DNA of 64,000 nt from NCBI RefSeq assembly GCF_002102185.1, contig NZ_LQOW01000031.1, forward strand, positions 372,001 to 436,000, read 5' to 3'. Source of the DNA: Mycobacterium fragae (GTDB lineage: Bacteria; Actinomycetota; Actinomycetes; Mycobacteriales; Mycobacteriaceae). Below are positions 51,848 to 62,027 of this stretch, in pieces. The notes below the pieces were generated by a model. The model worked only from the letters and a program-made list of their open reading frames with translations, ran no database searches and had not been told where the DNA came from. Every line of letters begins with the position of its first letter. The stretch's first letter is position 1. Both the position numbers and the translations under genes were made by a program.

Positions 51848-52305
51848 CGCCGCAGGAACCGCCGATTCCAACGTCGCTGGCGGGTCCGGGGTGCCGCCGT
51901 CGAACGCCAGCGGCTCCGCCTGGTGTCCAGCGCGTAAGGGCCCGCACCGATGAAGATCAAGAGCAGGAAGGCGAAGCAGTAAAGCACCGCCAGCTCACCT
52001 TGATTGACGATCGGGAAGAATCCGTGCGGGAAGTGCTGAGTGAAGTAGGCGACCGCCATCTCGCCGCACGCCACGAAGGCGGCGGCCCGGGTGAACAGGC
52101 CGACGGTGACCAGCGCGCCGGTTATCAGCTCGATCCATGCCGCGTAGTAACCCGGCCATTCGCCCACCGGAACGGTCTGCGGCGCCGGCCAGCCGATCAG
52201 CTTGGACAGGCCGTGGCACACGAACAGCAGCCCAAAAACCACTCGGAATACGGCCAGGGCCGTCGGCCAATAGGAGTTGAGCCTTGCGTCGAGGTTGCGC
52301 GTCAT
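51844..52305 (-). CDS. DoxX family membrane protein
   Basis: A 153-residue DoxX protein with four transmembrane helices (ALAVFRVVFGLLFVCHGLSKL, YYAAWIELITGALVTVGLF, AAAFVACGEMAVAYFTQHFP, AVLYCFAFLLLIFIGAGPYALD) and a basic C-terminal tail. Mycobacterial DoxX takes part in a membrane oxidoreductase complex with SodA and SseA; this copy is not adjacent to those genes, so the role is inferred only from the fold. It overlaps the AraC gene by four bases and starts 10 bp after the fatty-acyl-AMP ligase. Confidence 0.88.
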   Translation of the reverse strand: MTRNLDARLNSYWPTALAVFRVVFGLLFVCHGLSKLIGWPAPQTVPVGEWPGYYAAWIELITGALVTVGLFTRAAAFVACGEMAVAYFTQHFPHGFFPIVNQGELAVLYCFAFLLLIFIGAGPYALDTRRSRWRSTAAPRTRQRRWNRRFLRR

Positions 52306-52314
52306 GCGCCGACC

Positions 52315-54135
52315 TTAATGCACGCCCAGTGCGCCGCTGAGGTATTGGGCGCGGCAGGCCCGACGGGCGAGCTTGCCGCTGGTGGTGCGGGGGATGGCGC
52401 CGGCCGGTAGCAGCCGCACCTCGCCGACGCGCAGACCATGCCGGTGCGCTACCGCTTCCCTTATCGCCTCGATGGCGGGCTGCGGATCGGCGCGGCCGGT
52501 GCCGGCTGCGCGTTCGGCAACGATCACCAGTTCGTTGTCCCGCACCGAGAACGCGGTCACGTAGCCACGCCGTACCATTGGCGAGGCCTCCGCAGCGGTG
52601 GCCTCGATGTCCTGCGGGTAGTGGTTACGGCCGTCGATGGTCACCAGATCCGCGATGCGGCCGGTGACGTAGAGCTCGCCGTCCAGATAGAAACCCAGAT
52701 CCCCGGTCCGCAGCCAGGTGCCGTCGACGTTCGAGCCGTCGGCGTGGCTGCCGTTTGCGAGCCGCGAGGCCAGCTTGGCGCCGAAGCTGACGCGGGTCTC
52801 GTCGGGCAGGCCCCAGTAGCCGCGGCCAATGTTATTGCCCTGCAACCAGATTTCGCCGACCTCACCGTCTGGTAGTTCGCTCGCGGTATTTGGGTCGACG
52901 ATCACGGCCCACTGGCTGCGCGCCACCTGTCCGCAGGACACATGCGCCACGGCGTTGGGCGCATCCGCCGCGACGCGGACCGCGTGGCCGGCGCCCAGTT
53001 GTTCGCGGTCGAAATAGGCGACGGTTGGCTCGGCGGTCGGGGCGATGGTCGCGACGAACAGCGCCGCCTCCGCGATGCCGTACGACGGTTTGAACGCGGT
53101 GCGCGGTAATCCATAGGGCGCAAACGCTTTGTTGAAGGTTCTGATCGCATCGATGCTGACCGGTTCGGAACCGATGATCATCACGACGTTGCTGAGGTCG
53201 ACGTCCTCGCCGTGTGTGGGTAGGCCGCGCTGCGCGGTCCACTCGTAGGCGAAGTTCGGCGCCGCAGTCACCACGCGGCCTTCCCGGGAGCCGGCGGACA
53301 ACGCGTGAATCCAGCGCTGCGGCCTGCGCACAAAGGCAGTCGGGGACATCAGCGTGGAGTGTCCTCCGTATATCGCTGGGAAGCCGATCATCGACAAACC
53401 CATATCGTGGTAGAGCGGTAACCAGCTGACGCCGTGGGTGTTTCGGTCCAGCAGGTCGATCGAGAGGATCATCTGCACCAGGTTGGTCCCGACCGCCCGG
53501 TGGGTGATTTCCACACCGACCGGCGGCCGCGTCGAGCCCGAGGTGTACTGCAGGTGGGACACGTCGTCCATGCCCAGCTCGGTGGGGACAAACAGTTCGG
53601 CGGCCGAGTCCGGAATCTGGTCGATGGCGATGACTCTCGGTGCCCGGAGGTGCGGGTGGTTGGCCAGAAAGTAATCCACCGCGTCTTTTGCCGCCGTAGT
53701 CGTCAGCACGACAACGGGCTCGGAATCGCGCAGCGCCGTGTCCAGACGTTCGGCGTGCCCGGGCAATTCGGGGGCGAACAACGGCACCGCGATGGTGCCC
53801 GCCTTGACCGCCGCGTAGAACCCGGCAACGTAGTCGATGCCCTGCGGCGCGAGGACCGCAACCCGCTCACCGCGGTCTGCAGCTTGCTGTATATGCGCGC
53901 CGATGGCTTGCAACCGGACACCGAATTGCGTCCAGGTCACCTCGATGGCCTGTGGCTCAACCGCGCCGGTGAAATCCAGGTAGCGATAGGCCACCGAGTC
54001 ACCGACATTGGCGATGTTGCGGTCGATGAGCGAGATCAGCGTGACACCCGGCGGCAAGGCAACGCCACCGTCGGCGTCCAGGCAGTCCTCGATCTGGAGC
54101 AGTCCAGGGCCTTCGGGTCGGGAACCGCGATCCAT
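52315..54135 (-). CDS. Long-chain fatty-acyl-AMP ligase (FAAL), FadD-type
   Basis: A 606-residue adenylating enzyme. The FAAL/acyl-CoA synthetase core shows YTSGSTRPPVGVEITH (AMP/P-loop), the substrate motif KPSYGIAEAALFV, WLRTGDLGFYLDGELYVTGR (hinge) and the C-terminal PRTTSGKLARR. FAALs activate fatty acids as acyl-AMPs for transfer to polyketide synthases or ACPs, as FadD32 does. ATG 54135 is chosen over the ATG/GTG frame to 54279 because a TACACT -10 lies exactly seven bases upstream and the extra 48 residues have no domain character. No polyketide synthase is in the window. Confidence 0.9.
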   Translation of the reverse strand: MDRGSRPEGPGLLQIEDCLDADGGVALPPGVTLISLIDRNIANVGDSVAYRYLDFTGAVEPQAIEVTWTQFGVRLQAIGAHIQQAADRGERVAVLAPQGIDYVAGFYAAVKAGTIAVPLFAPELPGHAERLDTALRDSEPVVVLTTTAAKDAVDYFLANHPHLRAPRVIAIDQIPDSAAELFVPTELGMDDVSHLQYTSGSTRPPVGVEITHRAVGTNLVQMILSIDLLDRNTHGVSWLPLYHDMGLSMIGFPAIYGGHSTLMSPTAFVRRPQRWIHALSAGSREGRVVTAAPNFAYEWTAQRGLPTHGEDVDLSNVVMIIGSEPVSIDAIRTFNKAFAPYGLPRTAFKPSYGIAEAALFVATIAPTAEPTVAYFDREQLGAGHAVRVAADAPNAVAHVSCGQVARSQWAVIVDPNTASELPDGEVGEIWLQGNNIGRGYWGLPDETRVSFGAKLASRLANGSHADGSNVDGTWLRTGDLGFYLDGELYVTGRIADLVTIDGRNHYPQDIEATAAEASPMVRRGYVTAFSVRDNELVIVAERAAGTGRADPQPAIEAIREAVAHRHGLRVGEVRLLPAGAIPRTTSGKLARRACRAQYLSGALGVH

Positions 54136-54142
54136 GACCAAA

Positions 54143-54148
54143 AGTGTA
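54143..54148 (-). promoter_or_regulatory. -10 element of FAAL gene (leaderless)
   Basis: The minus strand reads TACACT, seven bases, then ATG 54135. The promoter is within the 85-bp divergent gap to the cyclase gene. Confidence 0.55.
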
Positions 54149-54220
54149 GGCAATTCCGTTGTCTGGGCCGTTCCTGCGATGTTCGAGGTGAAACGGGGTT
54201 TGTTATGACATTCTGCGGGT

Positions 54221-56902
54221 GTGTCCGATCGGCCGGCGGCTGCCCCTTCGGGCGTCGTGACGTTTCTGTTCACCGACATTGAGGGTTCGACCCGTCGGTG
54301 GGAGACGGACGCGGATGGGATGCGTAAGGCGCTCGCTGCTCACGATGAGGTGTTGCGCTCGACGATCGAGTGCCACGGTGGATTCCTGTTCAAGCACACC
54401 GGCGACGGGGTGTGCGCGGCGTTCAACTCCCCGATGGCGGCGGTGGATGCCGCAGTGGCTGCCCAGCGGGCCTTGGAGTTGCCGGTGCGGATGGGGCTGG
54501 CGACCGGCGAGGCGGAACTGCGCGACAGTGACTACTTTGGCGCCGTACTCAATCGGGCGGCGCGAGTGATGGCCGCGGGCCATGGCGGTCAGGTCCTGCT
54601 GGCCGAGTCGACCGCGAGTCTGCTGACCGGTGTAGACCTCGTCGATCTGGGGCCGCAACGGCTACGGGATGTACCGATGCCAGTCGGGATGTTTCAGGTC
54701 CGAGGACCCGGCCTTCGCAGTGACTTTCCGCCATTGCGGACGCTGGACACGACTCCGGGAAATCTGCGCCCGGCGACCACCAGCTTGATCGGCCGCGCGT
54801 CCGAGGTCGACGAGATCAAAGCCGCAGTGCGGTCTCACCGATTGGTGACGCTGACCGGGGTAGGTGGGGTGGGCAAGACACGCCTCGCAGTCGAAGTCGC
54901 GGCGCAGCTGGCGGATGAATTTCCCGACGGCGTTTGGGTTTTCGAGCTTGCAGCGGTCACTGATCCCGCGGCGGTGCCAGACGCGGTGGCGGCCGTGCTG
55001 GGCATCACCCAACAACCCGGCAAGACGGTAAGCGAGTCGGTGGCCGCCTCGTTGGCGGGCAGAATCCGACTGCTGGTGATCGACAACTGCGAACACATGC
55101 TCGATGCTGCCGCCGATTTGATCGACGCGGTCCTCGGGCATTCCACGACGGTGCGAGTATTGGCCACCAGCCGAGAAGGCCTCGGGCTTGCCCAGGAACG
55201 CGTGCGACCTGTGCGCTCCCTGGATGCGACAGCAGGCGTCGACTCTCCGGCGGCGCGTCTCTTCGTCGAACGCGCACAAGGCATTGCGCCGGGCTTCTCG
55301 GTGGTCGACGGCGATGAGGCCGCGGCGGTGTCCGAGATCTGCCAGCGGCTGGACGGGATTCCTTTGGCGATCGAATTGGCGGCATCGCGGATGGCGTCGA
55401 TGACCGCCAGCGAGGTACGAGACCGTCTTGGTCATCGATTTCGACTGCTGGTTGGTTCGCGGCGCGGACTGGAACGCCACCATACGTTGCGCCATGCGGT
55501 GTCGTGGTCTTACGACCTGCTCGACGGCGCGGAAAAGACCTTGTTGCAGCGGTGTTCGGTGTTCGCCGGCGGTTTCGACCTCGAAAGCGCTTGTGCGGTG
55601 GTCGGATACGGTGAATCGGACGAGTACACGGTCCTGGATCTGCTCGATGCATTGGTACGCAAATCGCTGCTCGCGGTCGACCGGTCGTCCGGGCGGACCA
55701 GGTTTTCGATGCTGGAAACCATTCGGCAATTCGCCGAGGAACAACTCGTGGCCAGCGGTGCGGCGGAAGATGCTCGCGCAGCGCATGCGCACCACTTCGC
55801 CGGAAAGGAGGCCGACATCCTGGCTCTATGGGACAGCCCCCGTCAGCGTGAGGCGTACGACTGGTTCAGCACCGAGCTGGCCAACCTCCGCACCGCGTTT
55901 CGGTGGGCCGCCGATCAGGGCGACCTCGACGACGCCGCCATCATCGCCACCTACGCGGCTGTACTCGGCTTCTGCGTCGAAAACTACGAACCCACGGCCT
56001 GGGCCGCAGAGTTGGTCGAGTCCGCGCGCGCAGTCGATCACCGTCGGCTGGTATTCCTGTACGCGACAGCGACACAGTGCTGGTTCGTCGGACGGATCGA
56101 GGAGGCCCTGCGGTACAGCAACGCCGGCGAGACAGCGATCCTCGAAGGTCGCCGCCGTGAGCTCCCATTCGGCTACGAAGGTCTTCTCAGCAATCCGTAT
56201 ATAGCCATCGGTCAGCCCGATCGGTCAGTCGAATGGTGCCGTGCCGTGCTATCCCGAACGCGCGATGCGCACGTCAACATCACGTCGTTTCTGGTCATGG
56301 CATTGACAATCGCGGGTCGTGATGACGAGGCAATCGCCGCCGCTGACGGTCTACCCGATGCCGCCGAAGCCACCGGCAATCCGTATGCACTCTCGTTGGC
56401 GTTGATGGGCTACGGCTTCGCCTGGCGCAACGCCGACCCCCGGCGCGCAGCCGAGGCGATGCACCGAGGCCTGGCGATCGCGCACGAAAGCGGCAACCGC
56501 TTCAACGAGAGCCACATAGCTGCCAATCTCGCGCAAGTTGAAGTCGAGCGCGACGATCCGCTGTCGGCGCTCGATCACATCAGTTTCGCGATCCGCCATT
56601 TGCACGATTCCGGCAACATCGTCACTCTCCGCTCGCCTTTCACGAACCTGGCGATCCTCCTCGACCGGCTCGAACACTACGAACCAGCCGCCATCATTGC
56701 CGGTTTCGCATTCAGCCCCCTGACTGCCGTCACGTTTCCCAAAATCAACGCTGTGATCGCACACCTCCGCGAGGTGCTCGGGGAGCAGACATATGAATCT
56801 CTGGCCCGCAAGGGCGAAACGATGACGATCGCGGCCACGGCGACCTACGCCTACGACCAAATCGATCGGGCGCGAGCAGAACTAGGCGCGGTCGTCAAAT
56901 AG
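54221..56902 (+). CDS. Class III cyclase fused to AAA/NB-ARC ATPase regulator
   Basis: An 893-residue multidomain protein. Residues about 10-165 are a class III nucleotide cyclase domain with metal Asp motifs FLFTDIEGSTRRW and KHTGDGVCAAF and NRAARV. Residues about 185-470 form an NB-ARC-type ATPase with Walker A GVGGVGKTRLAVE, Walker B LLVIDNCEH and ATSREGLG, HAVSWSYDLLD. The C-terminal 400 residues are TPR-like helices without a clear DNA-binding end; LuxR, common in this group, is absent. Mycobacteria have many such cyclases. GTG 54221 is the start, divergent from the FAAL gene. It may sense ATP/ligand state and make cAMP. Confidence 0.9.
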   Translation: MSDRPAAAPSGVVTFLFTDIEGSTRRWETDADGMRKALAAHDEVLRSTIECHGGFLFKHTGDGVCAAFNSPMAAVDAAVAAQRALELPVRMGLATGEAELRDSDYFGAVLNRAARVMAAGHGGQVLLAESTASLLTGVDLVDLGPQRLRDVPMPVGMFQVRGPGLRSDFPPLRTLDTTPGNLRPATTSLIGRASEVDEIKAAVRSHRLVTLTGVGGVGKTRLAVEVAAQLADEFPDGVWVFELAAVTDPAAVPDAVAAVLGITQQPGKTVSESVAASLAGRIRLLVIDNCEHMLDAAADLIDAVLGHSTTVRVLATSREGLGLAQERVRPVRSLDATAGVDSPAARLFVERAQGIAPGFSVVDGDEAAAVSEICQRLDGIPLAIELAASRMASMTASEVRDRLGHRFRLLVGSRRGLERHHTLRHAVSWSYDLLDGAEKTLLQRCSVFAGGFDLESACAVVGYGESDEYTVLDLLDALVRKSLLAVDRSSGRTRFSMLETIRQFAEEQLVASGAAEDARAAHAHHFAGKEADILALWDSPRQREAYDWFSTELANLRTAFRWAADQGDLDDAAIIATYAAVLGFCVENYEPTAWAAELVESARAVDHRRLVFLYATATQCWFVGRIEEALRYSNAGETAILEGRRRELPFGYEGLLSNPYIAIGQPDRSVEWCRAVLSRTRDAHVNITSFLVMALTIAGRDDEAIAAADGLPDAAEATGNPYALSLALMGYGFAWRNADPRRAAEAMHRGLAIAHESGNRFNESHIAANLAQVEVERDDPLSALDHISFAIRHLHDSGNIVTLRSPFTNLAILLDRLEHYEPAAIIAGFAFSPLTAVTFPKINAVIAHLREVLGEQTYESLARKGETMTIAATATYAYDQIDRARAELGAVVK

Positions 56903-57019
56903 CCGCCGGACACCATGCATACCGGTTTCCCTGGTGCTACCCAGGGGATGCATTGGCGGCATGATCCGTATCAATCGGGAGAAAGTGCAACACTGTCAGG
57001 TAATGCAAAAGGTCAGGGA

Positions 57020-58249
57020 ATGAAAGTACTCGGGATTGCGGCGGCAACCGCCATCGCTCTCGCGCCGTTGTCGGTGGTGGTCACCGCACCAGGCGTAGCG
57101 GAGGCGGCCCCATGCTCTGGCCAGTTTGCCAACCCCGCATCCTGCGAGAACTGCCTGCTTTTGGTGGAGCGGTATCACACACCCAACGTGTGCGACAGAC
57201 CCCCGCCGTCCCGCCCGGTCCAGGCGCCCACGAGCACGATGCCGGTAGAGATTCCGCCGGCTCCGCCGTTGCCCGTTGTGCCGGAACCCGCGCAGCCGAG
57301 CGTGACAGAGGTCGTCCCGGCCCCGAGCACGATGCCGGCGCAGGCCCCCAAGATCAAGCCGCTACCGCCCGAGGCACCGAGAAACGCCCTGGCGGTGCCA
57401 CCGCCGAAGACGCTGGATGCGCCGCCGCAGGCGGTCGCGGCTGCCAAGGCCGCACCGGCGACGCGCATCAATCCCGGTGTCAACCAGATGCTGCAGCTGG
57501 TTGACTTCAACCATCAGGTGCAGACCGTGGTCGACGCGCACAACGTCGACGTCCTGCAGGCCGACAACCAGGCGCTGGCGCGCCCCCGCCATTGGGACTA
57601 CGTCGACTACGACGCCTACCACCGTCCGATGCTCTACAACCCGCTCGATCAGGCGATGACATTCCGCTACTTCTACAACGGCGCCTACCGAGAGTCCTAT
57701 GTGCCGGCCGGCGGCCGGATCGTGCTCGATGCCGCCACCGTTGGCGTGTTCCCGTTCACGGCAGTCGGCGACAGCTATCTGGCGTCGGGCAGCTTCTACG
57801 GCGGAGCCTGGATACCGCCGCCCAATGGTTGGGACGGCCCACCGCCACCGGACTACAAGCCTCCGGCGCCCCGGGACGTGTACGAGGACGTCGTGGCAGA
57901 TGTCCCCGCCGATGACCAGAACGTGGAAGTCGGGCGGGTCGAGGTGGTGGGCCACGACGACAGCCAACCTGCGGGCAGCCGGGACATCTTCCTGCTCGAC
58001 GACTCCACCTTTGCCTGGGGCCAGATCAACGATCCCAGCACCAACGCCCAGATCAGGGTGACCAAGACGCAGTCGCTGCCGGGCATCGGGCCGACCGACA
58101 ACGGCAGCTTCTTGGTGGCGCTGGCCAATTACAAGGAGCCCCAACCCAGCCAACCCTGGTGGCCCTCGGCGCTGATCTACGGGCTGTTGGCGGTTGCAGT
58201 GTGCTTTCTCGCCTGGATGATCAGCCGTGAACACGGAGCGCAGACCTGA
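57020..58249 (+). CDS. Exported Pro-rich membrane-anchored protein, unknown function
   Basis: A 409-residue protein, apparently exported: a signal peptide (MKVLGIAAATAIALAPLSVVVT, cleavage near AEAAPC), a cysteine cluster (PCSGQFANPASCENCLLL), a long Pro/Ala linker (PAPPLPVVPEPAQPSVTEVV repeated style) and a globular beta-rich region with YVDYDAYHRPMLYNPLDQAM, FRYFYNGAYRESYVPAGGRIVL and GGAWIPPPNGWDGPPPPDY. One C-terminal transmembrane helix (SALIYGLLAVAVCFLAWMI) ends three charged residues before the stop. ATG 57020 is chosen because the signal peptide begins there. No family recognised. Confidence 0.8.
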   Translation: MKVLGIAAATAIALAPLSVVVTAPGVAEAAPCSGQFANPASCENCLLLVERYHTPNVCDRPPPSRPVQAPTSTMPVEIPPAPPLPVVPEPAQPSVTEVVPAPSTMPAQAPKIKPLPPEAPRNALAVPPPKTLDAPPQAVAAAKAAPATRINPGVNQMLQLVDFNHQVQTVVDAHNVDVLQADNQALARPRHWDYVDYDAYHRPMLYNPLDQAMTFRYFYNGAYRESYVPAGGRIVLDAATVGVFPFTAVGDSYLASGSFYGGAWIPPPNGWDGPPPPDYKPPAPRDVYEDVVADVPADDQNVEVGRVEVVGHDDSQPAGSRDIFLLDDSTFAWGQINDPSTNAQIRVTKTQSLPGIGPTDNGSFLVALANYKEPQPSQPWWPSALIYGLLAVAVCFLAWMISREHGAQT

Positions 58250-58285
58250 CCGGTAGCCCGGTCTAGTTCATCTAACGGAGTGGAA

Positions 58286-58744
58286 ATGAGTGAATATCAG
58301 ACCGTCGTGGTCGGCACCGATGGCTCGGACTCGTCGCTGCGTGCGGTGGACCGAGCAGGCGCGATCGCTGCGGACACCGGCGCGAACTTGATCGTTGCGA
58401 CAGCGCATCCCCCCGCCCAGCAGGAACGCGGCCATTACGCCGTCCCGCCGGGGAGCGACCACGGCGCGGACTACCGGACGGTGGGCGACGCTCCCATCTA
58501 CGCGATCCTGCAGAACGCCAGGGAGCGGGCGCACCAAGCCGGGGCCAAGAACGTGGAGGAGAGGTCGGTCGTCGGCCCCCCGATCAACGCGCTGGTTGAC
58601 CTGGCCGAGGAGGTCCATGCCGACCTGCTGGTAGTCGGCAATGTCGGTCTCAGCAGCGTCGCCGGGCGGCTGCTGGGATCAGTTCCATCCGAAGTCTCCC
58701 GCAAAGCCAAGGTCGACGTGCTGATCGTCCACACCACCGACTGA
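58286..58744 (+). CDS. Universal stress protein (UspA family)
   Basis: A 152-residue Usp domain. The N-terminal strand VVVGTDGSDSSLRAVDRAGAIA and the C-terminal ATP-binding type motif LLVVGNVGLSSVAGRLLGSVPSEVSRKAKVDVLIV (GxxGxS) are clear, so it probably binds ATP. ATG 58286 is preferred to GTG 58280. It stands alone. Mycobacteria have many Usp genes linked to dormancy, but no DosR-type box is seen upstream within the short gap. Confidence 0.9.
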   Translation: MSEYQTVVVGTDGSDSSLRAVDRAGAIAADTGANLIVATAHPPAQQERGHYAVPPGSDHGADYRTVGDAPIYAILQNARERAHQAGAKNVEERSVVGPPINALVDLAEEVHADLLVVGNVGLSSVAGRLLGSVPSEVSRKAKVDVLIVHTTD

Positions 58745-58864
58745 CGCAGGCGGTCGGCGCAACATCGCACTCCTGGCGCGCGATTCATAGACGAGCGGTG
58801 CTGTCAAGCTGAGATTTGCGCCTCTTGTTCGTCTGTACTGGCTTATTACGGGACGAATACCCCC

Positions 58865-58870
58865 TACGAT
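58865..58870 (+). promoter_or_regulatory. -10 element of 91-aa gene (leaderless)
   Basis: TACGAT lies six bases before ATG 58877. Confidence 0.5.
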
Positions 58871-58876
58871 CCGGTC

Positions 58877-59152
58877 ATGGGAAGTCCTTGGCCCGGGCCG
58901 GGTTACGCGCTGGACCAAACCGGCAATTGGGGCCCCGCGAAGTGGGAGTACAACTGGGCAGCCAGGTCCACGCTCGAGGAGCTTGGGACGTTCGCGGACG
59001 AACTAGGCAAAGTCGGGTGGGAGATGGTTAATTTCACGATGGTGCCCCTGAACATCCGCGCTGTGGCTAGAGGCAACGCGGTGCAGGCCATGAACCAACA
59101 GAGCTATGAGAACTGGTTGTACACCGCCATGTTCAAACGGATCCTCCCATAA
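58877..59152 (+). CDS. DUF4177-like small protein, 91 aa
   Basis: A 91-residue protein with KWEYNWAARSTLEEL and a later LGKVGWEMVNF segment, the pattern of DUF4177-like proteins (short strands and one helix). It lacks a signal peptide. Function unknown. It converges on glnA1, with a strong hairpin between the two stops. Confidence 0.75.
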   Translation: MGSPWPGPGYALDQTGNWGPAKWEYNWAARSTLEELGTFADELGKVGWEMVNFTMVPLNIRAVARGNAVQAMNQQSYENWLYTAMFKRILP

Positions 59153-59166
59153 CAAGCTCGAGAGGA

Positions 59167-59182
59167 CTCTGACGAGTCAGAG
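59167..59182. terminator. Bidirectional terminator hairpin
   Basis: CTCTGAC-GA-GTCAGAG is a perfect 16-bp palindrome between the convergent stops at 59152 and 59194. As RNA it forms a 6-bp stem with a CGAG loop in either direction. Confidence 0.65.
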
Positions 59183-59193
59183 GGTTAGCCGAC

Positions 59194-60675
<1,482 letters not shown>

Positions 60676-60816
60676 TGAAGCGCTCTCCTTTACTCGGCCG
60701 TTGACTGATCGCCCGACCAGACGCTATGGAGGTGATGTTGCCCAAGGGTCAACCCCGTGTTGCGCTGACGTTACGCGACCGCGCCGTTGGCCGCGGAAGT
60801 TGGGTAGACATCGCCT

Positions 60817-60822
60817 TATTGT
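60817..60822 (+). promoter_or_regulatory. -10 element of RDD gene (leaderless)
   Basis: TATTGT lies six bases before ATG 60829, in the divergent gap to glnA1. Confidence 0.5.
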
Positions 60823-60828
60823 GGGGCC

Positions 60829-61260
60829 ATGGCCCGCAGCATCGGATCCTGGCTGTCCGGCCCGTCCGGCGGAGCGTCCGGGTTGCCCACCGACATGCCG
60901 TACTCGCTCGCCGGAATGGGTCGGCGGTTGGCGGCGCTGCTGGTCGACTGGTTGGTGGCCTACGGGCTGGCCGCCCTGGCGATGACGTTCGGGCTGATCT
61001 CATTGGGAGTGCTGTCGACTGCGGTTTTGGTCATCTGGTTGGTGCTGGGCGCGGTCGCCGTCCGGTTGTTCGAATTCACCCCGGGCCAATTCGCCCTGGG
61101 GCTTCGGGTGGTGTCGGTCGACGGACGAATGCACGTCGGGTTGGGGCGGGCCGTGCTGCGCGGGGTGCTGATCGGGTTCGTCATCCCCGCGTTGTTCATC
61201 GATGCCGACGGCCGCGGCCTGCAGGACCGGCTAACCGGCACCGCCGTGGCACGACGCTGA
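60829..61260 (+). CDS. RDD-family membrane protein (Rv2219A type)
   Basis: A 143-residue membrane protein with the RDD signature: MGRRLAALLVDWLVAYGLAALAM near the start (Arg, then Asp in the first helix), a second helix (STAVLVIWLVLGAVAVRLF), the loop EFTPGQFALGLRVV, and a C-terminal DRLTGTAVARR. Function unknown; the family includes possible transporters. Neighbours match M. tuberculosis order (glnA1, Rv2219A, Rv2219). It converges on the DUF4191 gene with a 10-bp gap. Confidence 0.9.
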   Translation: MARSIGSWLSGPSGGASGLPTDMPYSLAGMGRRLAALLVDWLVAYGLAALAMTFGLISLGVLSTAVLVIWLVLGAVAVRLFEFTPGQFALGLRVVSVDGRMHVGLGRAVLRGVLIGFVIPALFIDADGRGLQDRLTGTAVARR

Positions 61261-61270
61261 ACGTACAGCG

Positions 61271-62023
61271 CTAGCGGCGACGTACGGTCCGCTGCACGCC
61301 GCGCATCTTGGCGGCGGTCGGCATTGGGCCCTTCGGCATCGCCGCCGGCCCGGCCCGCGAACCCAGCGCGGACAGCCGGGACTCAAGCGCGTCCATCTGC
61401 TTGGCGGTGATGTTCGCCGGCAACCGGGTGAGGTGGCGTTCCAGTTTGGCCAGCGGCACTTCGCCGTCGCCGTTGCCGACGATGATGTCGTAGATCGGGA
61501 CATCGCCGACCACCCGGGCGGTGCGCTTTTTCTCCTGGGCCAGCAGCGGCTTGACCCGCGTCGCCGAGCCCTCGGCCACCAGGATGACCCCGGGCCGGCC
61601 GATCACCCGATGCACGGCGTCGAAATTGCCGGTGGCGGCCACCCCGGGGGTGAAGCGCCACTTGCCACGCAGGTTGTCCAGAGCCCATGCCGCGGCCCCG
61701 GTTTGGCCTTCGGCCTTGCGGTACACCGTCCGTTGCGCGCGCCGGCCGAAGATGATGAACGCCACCAGCGCTCCCAGCACCACGCCCAGCGGGATCATCG
61801 TGACCGTGGTGAATCCGCCGGCGGACACCCCGACCGCCACCGATATCCCCACGATCAGCACGAATGCTCCGATCATGTAGGGCAGCAGGCGCTTGTCCTC
61901 TTTGCGTTGCATGTTGAACGCCTGCCAGAGCTGAGTGCGACGCTCCTTGGCGGCCGCTTTGCGGGCGGCTTTGGCTTCGGCTCGGGCGGCTTTGTTCTGG
62001 GCGGCGTTGCGGGGTCGTGCCAT
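61271..62023 (-). CDS. DUF4191 membrane protein (Rv2219 type)
   Basis: A 250-residue actinobacterial membrane protein of the DUF4191 family. The N-terminus is a basic Ala/Lys/Arg-rich stretch (KAARAEAKAARKAAAKERR), followed by two transmembrane helices (LLPYMIGAFVLIVGISVAVG, MIPLGVVLGALVAFIIFG), a globular cytoplasmic domain (GVAATGNFDAVHRVIGRPG, VVGDVPIYDIIVG) and a basic C-terminus. ATG 62023 is fixed by TATCCT six bases upstream; the frame to 62116 is part of lipA on the same strand. Function unknown. Confidence 0.88.
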   Translation of the reverse strand: MARPRNAAQNKAARAEAKAARKAAAKERRTQLWQAFNMQRKEDKRLLPYMIGAFVLIVGISVAVGVSAGGFTTVTMIPLGVVLGALVAFIIFGRRAQRTVYRKAEGQTGAAAWALDNLRGKWRFTPGVAATGNFDAVHRVIGRPGVILVAEGSATRVKPLLAQEKKRTARVVGDVPIYDIIVGNGDGEVPLAKLERHLTRLPANITAKQMDALESRLSALGSRAGPAAMPKGPMPTAAKMRGVQRTVRRR

Positions 62024-62027
62024 TGGT

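Noticed and set aside
54136..54279. 48-residue extension of the FAAL
   Set aside because: No domain character, overlaps the divergent cyclase gene, and a -10 element is spaced seven bases from ATG 54135.
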